DNA from: Enchytraeus crypticus | Lineage: Eukaryota > Annelida > Clitellata > Enchytraeida > Enchytraeidae | Direction of reading: 5' to 3' | Assembly: GCA_905160935.1 (NCBI GenBank) | Contig: CAJHZI010000478.1 | Span: 131,001 to 195,000, forward strand | DNA: 64,000 nt | Part shown: in pieces, positions 21,926 to 32,672 of the stretch | Position numbering within the stretch: the stretch's first letter is position 1 | Layout of the letters: each line of letters opens with the position of its first letter | The notes under the pieces: generated by a model | Database searches by the model: none | What the model saw: the letters and a program-made list of their open reading frames with translations, nothing else | Told to the model about the DNA's origin: nothing | Translations under genes and position numbers: made by a program

Positions 21926-23335
21926 TTTATGACGTCATCAATCAAGCTTACGTCGCTTCTATCTGATCAGACGTCACGTGACTCCCACGTGATCACTCTA
22001 TATCTTCACTTCCCGGACGTCCGTAGTTTATCGGACTCATAAACTCGTAAACTTGTTTCATTTCAGCGCAAATTTCTCAAGTTTTAAGTTTTTAACCCGC
22101 CGCCGTGATGCGCTATTTAGTAATGAAAATATTCTGCACTTGAACTTCTGCAATCAGAAGATAGTGGCAAAAGTTGTTAGTGCTTTAGTGTACCGTGAAA
22201 ATATTGGTATTTTATTCCCTTTATATTCCTTTTTTATTTTTTATCTATCTTCCTATTGTAGAAGACTTTGCAGAATACATGCAATTTTATTAATAGATTT
22301 CCATTTAATGGCAGCGGTTTTAAACTAGAGAATTGTTCACTGAAGTAAACCAAGTTTACGAGTCTACAGCGAAGAAAACACTGAAAGGGGCCATGAGAAA
22401 CCATGTAAAGCCATATTTTTCTCAAGCCATAAGCTGCATAAGGCTTTCGTGAAACGATGGCTTGTTGATTCATGAAATACTCTTTATGGAGAGTGAACGC
22501 AGACTCTAGGAATGAATGTGTACCTTGGATCTGCCTCTTAGTAGAACACAAAAAAGAGATATGGCATGAAAATTCATATTAAAGACACAAAGATGACGAG
22601 AATGTGTAGGATTAATAAATAGATAAACGGGAGTTACTGGTGTATGGGTGTGGTATTGGTTGAAGAGTAGTATGGAAAAGAAAAAGGTCATGGGAGTCAG
22701 AGTTAACACTTGTGATAAACAACTGGGGTTGTAAATATCACATGGAATTGTATACAATTAAGCTGGTATCTATTTTCTAACAATCAAGAATATTGAGATC
22801 ATTGAGATCATTGAATGATTGAACATATCATGGGAAAAAGCTGTGAGGGTTGTTGAGGATGAAAACGAATAAAGGAATGTTGACGCCTTATGTTCTGTTC
22901 AGAATGCAAGGTATTGATGATGAGGATGAAAAATTAAGCACGATGAGTACGGCTAACACTTAATTCATCATCATCTCAAGTTTGCATGTCTTCTTCTAAA
23001 GTCGGAATGAACTCTAACCATATAGAATACTTAATATACATGTATCATATAAATGTTCGAAATGACTTTACTGTCACTTTATTCTACATCATTCTCTAAC
23101 ATCATGTACCACAGAAGCTTTTCTGCAGATCATTTGTGACCGATGGATGTGGCATCAATTCATCTGATATATGGGACGGCAGTAAACGCCGTGCTTGTCA
23201 CCTAATCTGATTTGAAGCCTATTTAATGTCGCCCGTGGCTCTGAGCCCAGGGGTCGCTGGGAATACTTGTATCCAGTGAACCCCTCGCTCAATCCCGTCC
23301 TCTGAAGTCTAAATCCATGATCCAGAGATATTCCG
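21926..23335. other. No recognisable feature
   Basis: About 1.4 kb. Short open frames (84-105 codons) on both strands near 22.0-22.8 kb have no recognisable domain. Confidence 0.5.
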
Positions 23336-23590
23336 CAGTTATAGGCCACACACTGTACCAATGTGTTACTACGCCACAGTTATAGGCTACAAACTGTACC
23401 ATCGTGGTATCATAGGCTACACACTGTAACATTGTGTTAATATGCCACAGTTATAGGCCACACACTGTACCAATGTGTTACTATGCCACAGTTTTAGGTT
23501 ACACACGGTACCGTCGTGGTACCATAGGCTACACACTGTACCATCGTGTTACTATAGACTACACACTGTACTATCATGATACTATGCAGC
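23336..23590. repeat. ~40-bp degenerate minisatellite
   Basis: Six or so units built on GCCACAGTTATAGGCTACAC, ACTGTACCATCGTG and GTTACTA. It runs straight into the next array. Confidence 0.8.
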
Positions 23591-24036
23591 ACTCTCATGT
23601 GCACAGCTGTACGTACACTTATGTACACAGCTATATGTACACTTATGTATATAGCGGTACGCACACTCATGTACACAGCTGTTCGTAACTCATGTACATA
23701 GCTGTACGTACACTCGTGTACACAGCTGTACATACACTTATGTACACAGCTGTACGTACACTTATGTACACAGCTATACGTACACTTATGTACACAGTTG
23801 TACATACACTTATGTTCACAGCTGTACGTATACTTATGTACACAGTTGTACGTACACTTTTGTACACAGCTGTACGTACACTTATGTAGACAGCTGTACG
23901 TACACTTATGTACACAGCTGTACGTACACTTATGTACACAGCTATACGTACACTTATGTACACAGCTGTACGTACACTCATGTACATAGCTGTACACTTA
24001 TGTACACAGCTGTACGTACACTTACGTACACAGCTG
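23591..24036. repeat. 24-bp minisatellite (ACTTATGTACACAGCTGTAC)
   Basis: About 18 copies. Because 24 is a multiple of three, long frames stay open on both strands (up to 167 codons on the minus strand), all repeat artefacts. The unit contains ACAGCTGT and TGTACA palindromes. Confidence 0.95.
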
Positions 24037-24682
24037 GATTTTATCCTGCGGTAAGAAACCTAATCTGCACGGACTTGTAAATCTTCCAATCAACGATTGA
24101 TGGAACATGGAAAATTAAAGTTCAAGGCTAGACGTTAACTGTTTTTTTCTTTAAGCGATCAAAGCTGTAGCTACCAACTCCTGTTGATGCTAAAGGTTGT
24201 CAGAGAATGATTCTACTTTAACGATATAACGCTGTGCAGCTATTAGCAAGCTGGTTCATCAAGAGAAACCTGGCTCTATTGTGCGATCCTTTCTGTTCTG
24301 TTACTCTGTTACATGTTTGATATTAGCAAAGAGAACCGAGAAATTACTAAAAAAGGATCAGTAATCGATTAGATACTACTGAATATTATGAGAACTAAAA
24401 GAATTCGACTCCTGGTCAAAGAAGAGGTTAGCTTAGATGTTTAAAGAGAAGACCAAGCTAGATGTTTTAAGAGGATATCAATGCACGTGCAGATGTTTAA
24501 TTTCCATTTGTTTTCGAAACATATATATACTTAGAAATATATAACGTATATATTTCTGATACTGTAAAGTGCTTGTAATTATTTGGTCGTACCTTTATTT
24601 CGATGAATGTGTACTATAATTGTGCACATAAAAGTTATTAGATTGTCATTGTCAGCACAATGTTTAACAAGCTAAAGCCTGC
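24037..24682. other. No recognisable feature
   Basis: AT-rich non-coding spacer. Confidence 0.5.
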
Positions 24683-25055
24683 GTTACTTAGTGTGGTTGC
24701 TTAGTGTTGTTGTTTAGTGTTGCTGCTTAGTGTTGTTACTTAGTGTTGCTACTTAGTGTTGTTGCCCAGTGTTGTTGCTTAGTGTAGTTGCTTAGTGTTG
24801 TAACTGGTGAGATTGCCTAGGGTTGTTGCCAAGTGCTGTTGCTTAGTGCTATTGCTTGATGTTGTTTTTTAATGTTGCTGCTTAGGGTTGTTGCCTAGTG
24901 CTGTTGCTTAGTGTAGTTGCTTAGTGTTGTTACTGGTGTGATTGCCTAGGGTTGTTGCCTAGTGCTGTTGCTTAGTGTTATTGCTTGGTGTTGTTTTTTA
25001 ATGTTGCTGCTTAGGGTTGTTGCCTAGTGCTGTTACCTAGTGCTGTTGCTTAGCG
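24683..25055. repeat. 12-bp minisatellite (TTGTTGCTTAGTG)
   Basis: About 30 copies of a roughly 12-bp G/T-rich unit, TTGCTTAGTGTTG with variants TTGCCTAGTGCTG. A larger block (CTGGTG-GATTGCCTAGG-GTTGTTGCC and following units) is repeated near 24800 and 24925. Confidence 0.9.
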
Positions 25056-25069
25056 TCATCAGGATTTGA

Positions 25070-25124
25070 TCTCACAATTTGACATTTCAACGAATTTGAA
25101 ACCTTAAATTGTCAAATTGTGAGA
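25070..25124. repeat. Hairpin: perfect 15-bp inverted repeat
   Basis: TCTCACAATTTGACA (25070-25084) and TGTCAAATTGTGAGA (25110-25124) are exact reverse complements around a 25-nt loop. Confidence 0.9.
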
Positions 25125-26164
25125 CATCCGAGCTAGAGTTGAACCCTCGACTCTTGCTTGGCAGACGAGTAAGCTGCGATATGTTGCTACTTTATCATCT
25201 CCTCCTCTTCTTTATCAGTACATATAATCAGTGATAGACATGAGTATAACCAAAGAACCGCTCCTCGTTCATCAGTCTATTTGTCAATACACGTAGCTCG
25301 TGAGAGGAATAGACATAGCAGACGTATAAATTGGCTGCCTAAGGCTTTCCTATCAGAGAACTTGCTGAATGTTAATTCCATTTAGATCGTCACGTACGAT
25401 CTATAATGTTTCTTATCCAGGAACTGGTTTTTTTCTTGGGGAAATATAATACTGAAGTGGTTCCTCATTGTTTCCTAAGTACTTCATTTATTGTCTTTAA
25501 TGACATGCGGAGTTTTCTTTTGGTCTATTCCTGTGTGTTCGGGACGCAACAGCGTGAGCCAATACATAAAGATATTCTTCTATGACTATTACGACTTTTA
25601 TTTCTTTTATGAATATTGTTACTTTTATTTCTTTTGGTGAGTATTGTTACTGATTAATTTAATTTGATTTTGAACCGATTCTACGTATAAAATATTTTTA
25701 ATATTTCTGAATTAATTCGAATTAACTTATAATACAAAATAATTCAAATAGACAAATTATGATTATTTTTATTGACTGCTGAAACATTCCACAAAGGTAA
25801 TAACTCCATAAGGATGACTAAATTTGAACTTTCTTAAATTAATTTACCATATTTTTAATGCATGAAGAACTCGAAAGAAAGAAAAATGTAAAGCTATTTA
25901 GTTTAACACTAAAATTGGAAAAGATCTCTACAGTGAAAAGATAGAGATAGTTCAACTTCTAACTAAGAACTCAATCAGTTAGCGAACTGTCTCCGGATTT
26001 CTGGGGTGCGGATGGAGAGGAAAGAGGTTTCGAGAACATAAATTAGGAGCAAGAGCCGAGTTGGACTTCTTCTACATAATTAGGATTTACTAAACTCTGC
26101 AATGAAAATAAATACTGGATTGAAAAAGTCAGTCAAAAGATACAGTAAGATTTTTACTAAAAAT
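25125..26164. other. No recognisable feature
   Basis: About 1 kb AT-rich non-coding DNA. Confidence 0.5.
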
Positions 26165-26350
26165 AAGCCAGTTCCATGCCTTCCGTTTTCTTCTTCAATT
26201 CAAATATATGTGAGGATCCTTAATCATCATCATCATCATCCCTTAAATCCCAGTTTAACCAAGGTCCTTAATATAAATAATAAAATAATCTAGCATTCTT
26301 AATCTTGGTCTTTCTCTGCTTCTCCTTCCTTCCATTCTTCCGTCTATGAT
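26165..26350 (-). mobile_element. Diverged family D LINE 3' fragment
   Basis: GTTCCATGCCTTCCGTTTTC, CAAATATATGTGAGGATCC, a (CAT)n insertion near 26225, then CTTCCTTCCATTCTTCCG and TCTATGATCTC match the copy at 5878-6080 in order. Confidence 0.5.
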
Positions 26351-26861
26351 CTCTTTTTAATTTAAAATCAATTTTAACGTTAAATTACGTGTTATTTTCA
26401 ATGAAATCTCATAACATTTTAAATCAATTCTCTGTGCGAATATTTATCTCTCGTTGTTATTCCTCATTCTAATTCCAGTAAGTAGCCTTCCTAGTCCTGA
26501 CTTTTATCAATTCTGGATCATCTTCCCGGATCATGTGAACATATTCTGCATTTCTGTCAGTATGCAATTTCATCAGTGTGGCTATCTTCCAGAGTCTCGA
26601 GGGATTCCTTGGACTCGGTGCTCGTGACTTCCGTTAGACGGTTCTCCAGTGTTCCAAGAGTTGAGAGGCTGGAAGTCCCTATCCCTATATCACTGGGATT
26701 AGCTTCCTCAGTTCTTTAAAGTCATCCCTCATTTTCCATACATTGCACCGGTTGGATGGTCGAAAAGAGAGCAATCCTGTCTGAGAGATTGGAGGGCATC
26801 AGTTTGAATCCTAACCGGATTGTCTCTGATTATTATCCCTTCTGATAATAATCATACTAAT
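26351..26861. other. Mostly featureless, possible tRNA-like relic
   Basis: A tRNA-like stretch with weak A and B boxes (GGTTGGATGGTCG ... CAGTTTGAATCCTAACC) lies near 26752-26820; it is too decayed to call. Confidence 0.35.
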
Positions 26862-27045
26862 AATCTTCCTCGTGGGTTCGAATCCCAGTCGCGCTGATGT
26901 GAGAGTAAAATCTCGGACATTCACTGGACTGGTTATACGAAAAGTGAAATAAAGTGCGTAACGGTTTAAACATGTGGTATTAAAAGTGATAGATATCAAC
27001 ATAGTTGATCATTTCACTATATTGCGTGTTTACTTTTTTTTCTTC
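26862..27045 (+). mobile_element. SINE-A copy, 5' truncated
   Basis: Begins at CCTCGTGGGTTCGAATCCC and keeps GAGAGTAAAATCTCGGACAT, GGTTTAAACATGTGGTATTA and GATAGATATCAACATAGTTG. The A-box part is missing. Confidence 0.8.
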
Positions 27046-27740
27046 TTGATACGGATACTGATGTTACCTTTGGTATATTAAAGCTCTTTACGCACAGTAG
27101 AGTCTGGCCTGTAATTAAGAACTGTAACAGACGTTAAACTTAACTACAGTATATATCTCGATATTTTTAATTTTTGCATTTGATTTAATACTTTCTCTTA
27201 GCTTATATTTTTGAAAATCTTGAAAAAATCAGTTTCATTCGAACAATCGACAATAGTTAATTTGACCCTTGATGTAGGAAAATCTTTGCACCCTTTCTTC
27301 TTCCATTTCAATTCCGACGTCGTTTCCGAAGGAATAATTTTCCATTCTTATGCCACGCATCTCGTCCAAGTGATGTAGCGTTATTCAATGGTTGCTGAGG
27401 TTGATACAGTGAGTAGCAAAACGCTACAGCACCGCTCTATGTTGTCAGAGGTTTGTGGAACGAATCCCGCACAAGCGCGATCGTTAGGTAAATATCGATC
27501 AATATTCGTTAGGATTTCAGATGCTCGCTAGCCTAACATGAGCACAACGGCGATTAATTAAAATGATTACGTTTTAGCACATTGAGCTTAGCTTATTGTC
27601 ACTCTCTAAATTGTGAAAGACTCTCCTTTTGAACACATACAATCTCAGATTGCGCATACTGTACTCAACCAGTTTAGGCAACCCTATAAAGTTACCGGGA
27701 TAGAAATATATTTTAGTAAGCTTTTAGGTTTGTAGGTAGG
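27046..27740. other. No recognisable feature
   Basis: AT-rich non-coding spacer. Confidence 0.5.
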
Positions 27741-27848
27741 TTGTAGTGTGTTTAACGTCAACGTTCAGAAGCACAAGGCTTCTCTTCAAGGCGATTCGAC
27801 ATACTGGAGCTACCGTCACAAAGATTAATGTAACAGTAAGTTACTGCT
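27741..27848. repeat. Family F repeat, copy 1
   Basis: GTGTTTAACGTCAACGTTCA, GAAGCACAAGGCTTCTCTTC and GAGCTACCGTCACAAAGAT match the segment at 63615-63702 in order. The TTTAACGTC edge recalls family E on its minus strand. Confidence 0.7.
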
Positions 27849-27920
27849 TGACCTGTCAAGGGAATCCTTAGTAAGCTTTTCACAATATCGAATTATATAA
27901 GACTGGTAGTGAGCTGTTGA
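27849..27920. other. Left flank of the 35-bp array
   Basis: Unique sequence up to the first unit. Confidence 0.4.
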
Positions 27921-28235
27921 AACGGGTGTTAATCAATCAGTATTGTACGTATTCTAACGGGTGTTAATCAATCAGTATTGTACGTATTCTAACGGGTGTT
28001 AATCAATCAGTATTGTACGTATTCTAACGGGTGTTAATCAATCAGTATTGTACGTATTCTAACGGGTGTTAATCAATCAGTATTGTACGTATTCTAACGG
28101 GTGTTAATCAATCAGTATTGTACGTATTCTAACGGGTGTTAATCAATCAGTATTGTACGTATTCTAACGGGTGTTAATCAATCAGTATTGTACGTATTCT
28201 AACGGGTGTTAATCAATCAGTATTGTACGTATTCT
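27921..28235. repeat. 35-bp minisatellite, nine identical copies
   Basis: Nine exact copies of a unit starting AACGGGTGTTAATCAATCAG and ending GTACGTATTCT, with no substitution or length change seen. All other arrays in the window carry many variants, so this one is recently expanded, recently homogenised, or an assembly product. Confidence 0.97.
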
Positions 28236-28643
28236 ACTCTGAAGTGAAACAATGCAGCCATTCTTCACTCAGAGTCTACTTGGGTTAACTTGTATGTTGA
28301 GAAGAATTATTGCCTCACCTCGCCCCCTGGTGTTTTAGACTAAACAGAATTACAGTATAGCAGTTAATAGAATCCGAATCTGATATACAAAGAGATGGGT
28401 TTGCTAAGTAAAGCATGTGCTAGTTGTTTAGTCAATACTCACTTGATAAATGTTCTTGAGCTTGATATTTGGCTGCTACTTAAAAGTTTGCGTTTCCACA
28501 TATTAATACAACAACAACAACATTTACATAGGTAGTTAAAGAACTATCCTTTCCATGTCTCCCGTACTAAAACAACAACAACAACAACCAGAAAGAGTTA
28601 CATGTTCATGGCTTATGCAGTTAAAGACCTGCCTTTTCCATGT
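28236..28643. other. Spacer with CAA runs
   Basis: Two (CAA)n runs near 28508 and 28570; otherwise nothing recognisable. Confidence 0.5.
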
Positions 28644-28682
28644 CTCTCTCTCTCTCTGTCTCTCTCTCTCTCTTTCTCTCTT

Positions 28683-28740
<58 letters not shown>

Positions 28741-28760
28741 TCTTTGTCTCTCTCTCTTTC
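28644..28760. repeat. (CT)n microsatellite
   Basis: CT repeats with T and G interruptions. Followed by TACCTGCCGGTAAACATCG, not by the family D edge seen at other CT tracts. Confidence 0.95.
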
Positions 28761-28849
28761 ATCTGGAGTCCATGAATTGCTACCTGCCGGTAAACATCGT
28801 TATCTTTAATTCCCTAACCCTGGAATGATTTTCTGTATTTTGAGTTTTG

Positions 28850-28952
28850 CAAAGTGTTTGGATCCGGTTTTGCTAGTCTTAATGGACTTGGCTATCAATG
28901 CTGTATGTCGTCATTGACGACAGTAGCATTCTAATAGCTGTTTTTGTTGACG
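28850..28952 (+). mobile_element. Diverged family C copy
   Basis: GTATGTCGTCATTGACGACA, GTAGCATTCTAATAG and a CTGTTTTTGTTG tail follow family C order. Confidence 0.55.
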
Positions 28953-29316
28953 TTAAATTTGCTTTTAGCTTTTAGGCTGACTCATTGTATATTATAAGCT
29001 TAGGAGCGTCGGATTAGTTAAGCTAAATCTTATATGTAAAATATTCCTAATCCAGATCGATGTTAATACAGGTATTTATTGTCCATGGATTATATACTGA
29101 TTAACTGCCTAAAATTGTTTCTATGAAATTACACTAGCTATCGACACCATTTTTATTAACAGTAGAATAGGTATACCCCTCGCTAGGTATACCTGCAACT
29201 TAAATTCAAACATCCTATTGCTTTGTTTTTAATAGAATAAAATACTTAACTGCATTCCTAACAGGTAATGAATATTGATATTGTCGCATAATTTTCTATT
29301 ATTTTCTGTGTTTCAG
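28953..29316. other. Upstream region of the receptor gene
   Basis: AT-rich, no obvious TATA or initiator element that I can separate from background. It ends in the splice-acceptor-like sequence described next. Confidence 0.4.
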
Positions 29317-29698
29317 ATGTCGATATAACTTTTGGTTTAAATCTGGAAATATAAAAATACTCCAAAAGGGTGATCCTAAATCCACAAGCGTTATATCTGC
29401 CTGTGAGAAGTCAACCCTTCAATCGAGAATAGAAGAAATGGAAGAAGTCAAAGAAATTCAACCCTGCAATATCTGAGAATAGAACCAATCTTCCACAAAC
29501 CTTGATGGCTAGACTTCTGTTTTAGACATTACTTTATAGAAATCTACATTTATTTGTGAAATCATTATCAGGTGAAGCAAGCAGCACTTGGTACATGGTA
29601 ATATTCGCTATAATATGCCTGCACTGTCATTAGTGACGGAATTGAAAACTCAACTTTATAGCAAATTCAGTGATTTTATATAACTTGACATTCGCAAG
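29285..29698 (+). promoter_or_regulatory. Candidate splice acceptor and 5'UTR of the receptor gene
   Basis: TATTATTTTCTGTGTTTCAG ends at 29316: a good pyrimidine tract plus CAG. A second, weaker acceptor-like TGCATTCCTAACAG lies just upstream near 29264. If the first is used, 29317-29698 would be a 382-nt 5'UTR segment; it opens with ATG TCG ATA TAA, a three-codon upstream frame. This is inferred from signal shape only; the gene may equally have an unspliced leader. Confidence 0.35.
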
Positions 29699-31279
29699 AT
29701 GGAACCTCGCAGCACAACACACCTCATCGTAACCTCTTTTATACTTGGTACTATGATACTTGCCACTATCATCGGCAACGTCTTCGTCATCGCCGCTATC
29801 CTGCTCGAGAAGCACCTCCGTCATATCGGAAACTACCTCATCGCCTCCCTGGCGGTGGCAGACCTCCTAGTAGCCACCCTCGTCATGCCACTGGCCCTGG
29901 TGAAGGAGGTCAGCACCCGATGGTTCCTCGGCCCCATTGTTTGCGATGTGTGGATATCCTTCGACGTCCTCTGCTGTACCTCGTCGATACTCCACCTCGT
30001 CGCAATCTCTCTGGATCGATACTGGGCGGTTAACCGGGTGGAGTATATACATAATCGTTCAGCCAGGCGAATAGGGTCCCTGATCGCTATCAGCTGGGGC
30101 TTATCGGCGGTGATATCCATCCCACCGCTGTTCAGCGATAATAGGATGGAGGCGAGGAAAGGAAACCACAGCGAGATGAACGAGTGTATGATCAGCCAGA
30201 ACTGGGGCTACACCGTCTTCTCGACAGTGGGCGCTTTCTATATCCCACTCTTGTTCATGATTATTATCTACATCAGCATCTACAGGACGGCTCGGATGAG
30301 GATCAGGAAGAAGCAGTTTATCAAGAGCATGAGGAGTAGGAGAGGGGTGGCTGGGGGAAGGGGCGGCACAGGGGGTATATCTGCCTCAACCCCCCTGACT
30401 GATAAGAGATGTTACGAACAGCCGCACATATCCATTGACGACAGCTTAAACATGGATGAGTCCGTTACTGAGTTAAAGATTGCGGATGGTGATGGAAGGA
30501 TGGATGATGAAAATAAGCGGGCAAGTGAGATGAAACTGCGTGGGAATGGTCATAAAAGATCTGAGAGTTTGACGTCACTTCAGGAAGGAGACGCTAGCTG
30601 GCGACACAAGGGAACTAAATCTTCCTCTCCTCAAAATTCGCGAGGTTCACTACCCAATCAAAGAACGAGCATATCTATCTCTAGACCCTCTGATCTGGAA
30701 GTCGCTGCCACAGGCTCGATAGCTCCAGCCGATCCAACAACACTTCCATCAACCCCATCTCCTGTATCCCAGAACGGACTCAACAACATCTATTCCGAAG
30801 AGGCCGCTCACTCCTCAAACAACCTGGGCAGCCACTTGATAACGAGCGAGTCCACCTTGGCTGTGTGTGGTAGTCGAGGTACCCTAGCCACCCCGTCGAG
30901 TGCCCGGGGCAGCTGGCTCGATCTATCCAAGTTCCACTGGGATCAGAAAGATCAGAAACCCAGCAAACCACCGGAACTGAAGGCCAAGGAGAAGATCGAG
31001 AAGAAGCGAGAGAGAAAGGCTGCTAGAACACTGGCTATCATAACGGGGTCGTTTATTTGTTGTTGGCTGCCGTTTTTTATTATCGCCCTTGTTCGACCTT
31101 TTTGTGGAGATCTTTGTTACTATCCCCCGACGCTGATGAGCATCATTGGCTGGCTGGGGTTCTTCAATAGTCTGCTCAATCCAATCATCTACACAGTGTT
31201 CAACCCGGACTTCAGGAAGGCTTTTACCAAGATCCTGTTTGGACGGTATCGGAAGCAGGTAGCCGCGCATTTCCGGTAG
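29699..31279 (+). CDS. Serotonin receptor, 5-HT1 (5-HT1A-like) family GPCR
   Basis: Class A GPCR of 526 residues in one uninterrupted exon, GC-richer than its surroundings. TM1 starts at about residue 9 with the G-N pair at 26-27. TM2 has LAVAD with D55 (2.50). C82 (3.25) should bridge to C163 in extracellular loop 2. D89 (3.32), the amine-binding Asp, lies in the 5-HT1/5-HT7-type stretch DVLCCTSSILHLVAISLDRY, which ends in DRY (106-108). TM5 has S175-T176 at 5.42/5.43 in STVGAFYIPLL, close to 5-HT1A. TM6 has CCWLPFF (W456, F459, F460) and TM7 has NPIIY (494-498). The third intracellular loop is long (about 202-440) and the C-terminal tail very short, the layout of Gi/o-coupled amine receptors. 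The start ATG has a good context (AAG before, G after) and an in-frame TAA lies 18 nt upstream. Odd: only about eight residues precede TM1 and there is no N-terminal N-glycosylation site; one sequon (NHS, 156-158) is in loop 2. Octopamine or dopamine receptor is less likely but not excluded. Confidence 0.93.
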   Translation: MEPRSTTHLIVTSFILGTMILATIIGNVFVIAAILLEKHLRHIGNYLIASLAVADLLVATLVMPLALVKEVSTRWFLGPIVCDVWISFDVLCCTSSILHLVAISLDRYWAVNRVEYIHNRSARRIGSLIAISWGLSAVISIPPLFSDNRMEARKGNHSEMNECMISQNWGYTVFSTVGAFYIPLLFMIIIYISIYRTARMRIRKKQFIKSMRSRRGVAGGRGGTGGISASTPLTDKRCYEQPHISIDDSLNMDESVTELKIADGDGRMDDENKRASEMKLRGNGHKRSESLTSLQEGDASWRHKGTKSSSPQNSRGSLPNQRTSISISRPSDLEVAATGSIAPADPTTLPSTPSPVSQNGLNNIYSEEAAHSSNNLGSHLITSESTLAVCGSRGTLATPSSARGSWLDLSKFHWDQKDQKPSKPPELKAKEKIEKKRERKAARTLAIITGSFICCWLPFFIIALVRPFCGDLCYYPPTLMSIIGWLGFFNSLLNPIIYTVFNPDFRKAFTKILFGRYRKQVAAHFR

Positions 31280-31343
31280 TGGATTTCTGTTGTTTAGTTC
31301 TCATGTAATGAGTCATTACATACAGTAATAAATAATAATAATA
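31280..31343 (+). terminator. Receptor 3'UTR with candidate polyadenylation signal
   Basis: AATAAA at 31327-31332, 48 nt after the stop codon, and immediately followed by a SINE-B. If used, the 3'UTR is very short or ends inside the SINE. Confidence 0.4.
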
Positions 31344-31486
31344 CTGGCTGTAGCCAGTGGCGATGTCGATAAGTTATTCGACCGTGGATCAGTGTGTGAG
31401 AGGTTCAAATCTTGGGCTCGCCCGTCATTAACATCGCTTTCGAGTGAGGAATCTGACGTTAACATTAGCGTTACCAGCTTTTGCTT
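31344..31486 (+). mobile_element. SINE-B copy next to the receptor gene
   Basis: CTGGCTGTAGCCAGTGGCGA head, AGAGGTTCAAATCTTGG (B box), CTCGCCCGTCATTAACATCG and CTGACGTTAACATTAGCG tail. Same orientation as the receptor. Confidence 0.8.
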
Positions 31487-31934
31487 TTATAACTGGAGTA
31501 GTTAAAGGATGCGCTAGAATCATCCTTTATAAGAGGATATATTGTAATATTTTTACAATACTGTGCAGTTAGTTAGCACTAGTTAGATAGCAGAAAAAAC
31601 AGAAGATCATCCTTCTGACAGTCTTCAACAAACGTTAAGTCTGATAAGAAACTGACGTCAAATGGATGGCAAGACAATTCTGGAAACTTCTCTCGAGTGA
31701 GCCCAAGTTTTCACTTCTATAGCAAGCGAATGCTCTGAGCCCGAACAACTTGAACTGGAATACATAGAGGAAGACCTAGACATCTAGAAGTCGTGGAGGG
31801 AGTAGAGCAATGGTTAGAAAGTCAGACAACCGAAGAAAGGTCTGAGTCTCGAAACATTGATGAAACCGACACTGATACACCCTTCTTACTCGAGGAAAGA
31901 GCAATGTCGAACTCTTCACTTCTATCATTTTATA
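31487..31934. other. No recognisable feature
   Basis: Non-coding spacer before a TA microsatellite. Confidence 0.5.
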
Positions 31935-31959
31935 TACTGTATATGTATATGTATGTATG

Positions 31960-31994
<35 letters not shown>

Positions 31995-32005
31995 GTATAT
32001 ATATG

Positions 32006-32037
<32 letters not shown>

Positions 32038-32075
32038 ATATATATACTATATATATATATATATATATATATACA

Positions 32076-32113
<38 letters not shown>
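31935..32113. repeat. (TA)n microsatellite with TG interruptions
   Basis: TATATG/TATATA blocks; the YIYIYI open frames on both strands are artefacts. Confidence 0.95.
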
Positions 32114-32116
<3 letters not shown>

Positions 32117-32544
32117 AAAGAGCGAGAAATATTTCCCCTGTACTCAAGAATACGGAATTACCTACGGAAATCAACGGGAAACCACCCCACCTACTTATCT
32201 AAAGCTTTGGGCTCATGAGGTTAAAGCATAGGCCTTTGTGATGGGATTAACTTGTTAGTCTATATGGAGCCTATATTGTGAGCCTGACAGCAGACTCGAG
32301 TTTGAATTTGTACCTAATGAATTTGTAGTCATTTTAAAACTATAGCTTGTCTATCACGGCAATCCCCCTCTCTAAACTTGACAGTGACTAGAGGCTTACC
32401 AATCTATCACATCAATTTAGGTTACCCATTCCTGCTATATCTATCCAAACGCAGCTTGAAAAATGCAACTTCTGAATGGGTCCAACAGGGTGAAAGTACA
32501 CTGCTGTTGAAATAATATCGTGTAGATGGTAAATAAAGTTAAAA
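32114..32544. other. No recognisable feature
   Basis: Non-coding. A weak tRNA-like pattern near 32215-32310 is not convincing. Confidence 0.45.
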
Positions 32545-32672
32545 CTAAAGAACTATAATAAGAACTATAATAATAACTATAATCAGAACTATAACAAGAA
32601 CTATAATAAGAACTATAATACGAACTATATTAAGAACTGTAACAAGAACTATAATAAAGAAACTATACTACA
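32545..32672. repeat. ~12-bp repeat (AAGAACTATAATA)
   Basis: About ten imperfect copies of AGAACTATAATA with C/T and length variants. Confidence 0.9.

Noticed and set aside
29833..30120. Antisense open frames over the receptor gene
   Set aside because: Shadows of the GC-richer receptor coding sequence; no recognisable domains.
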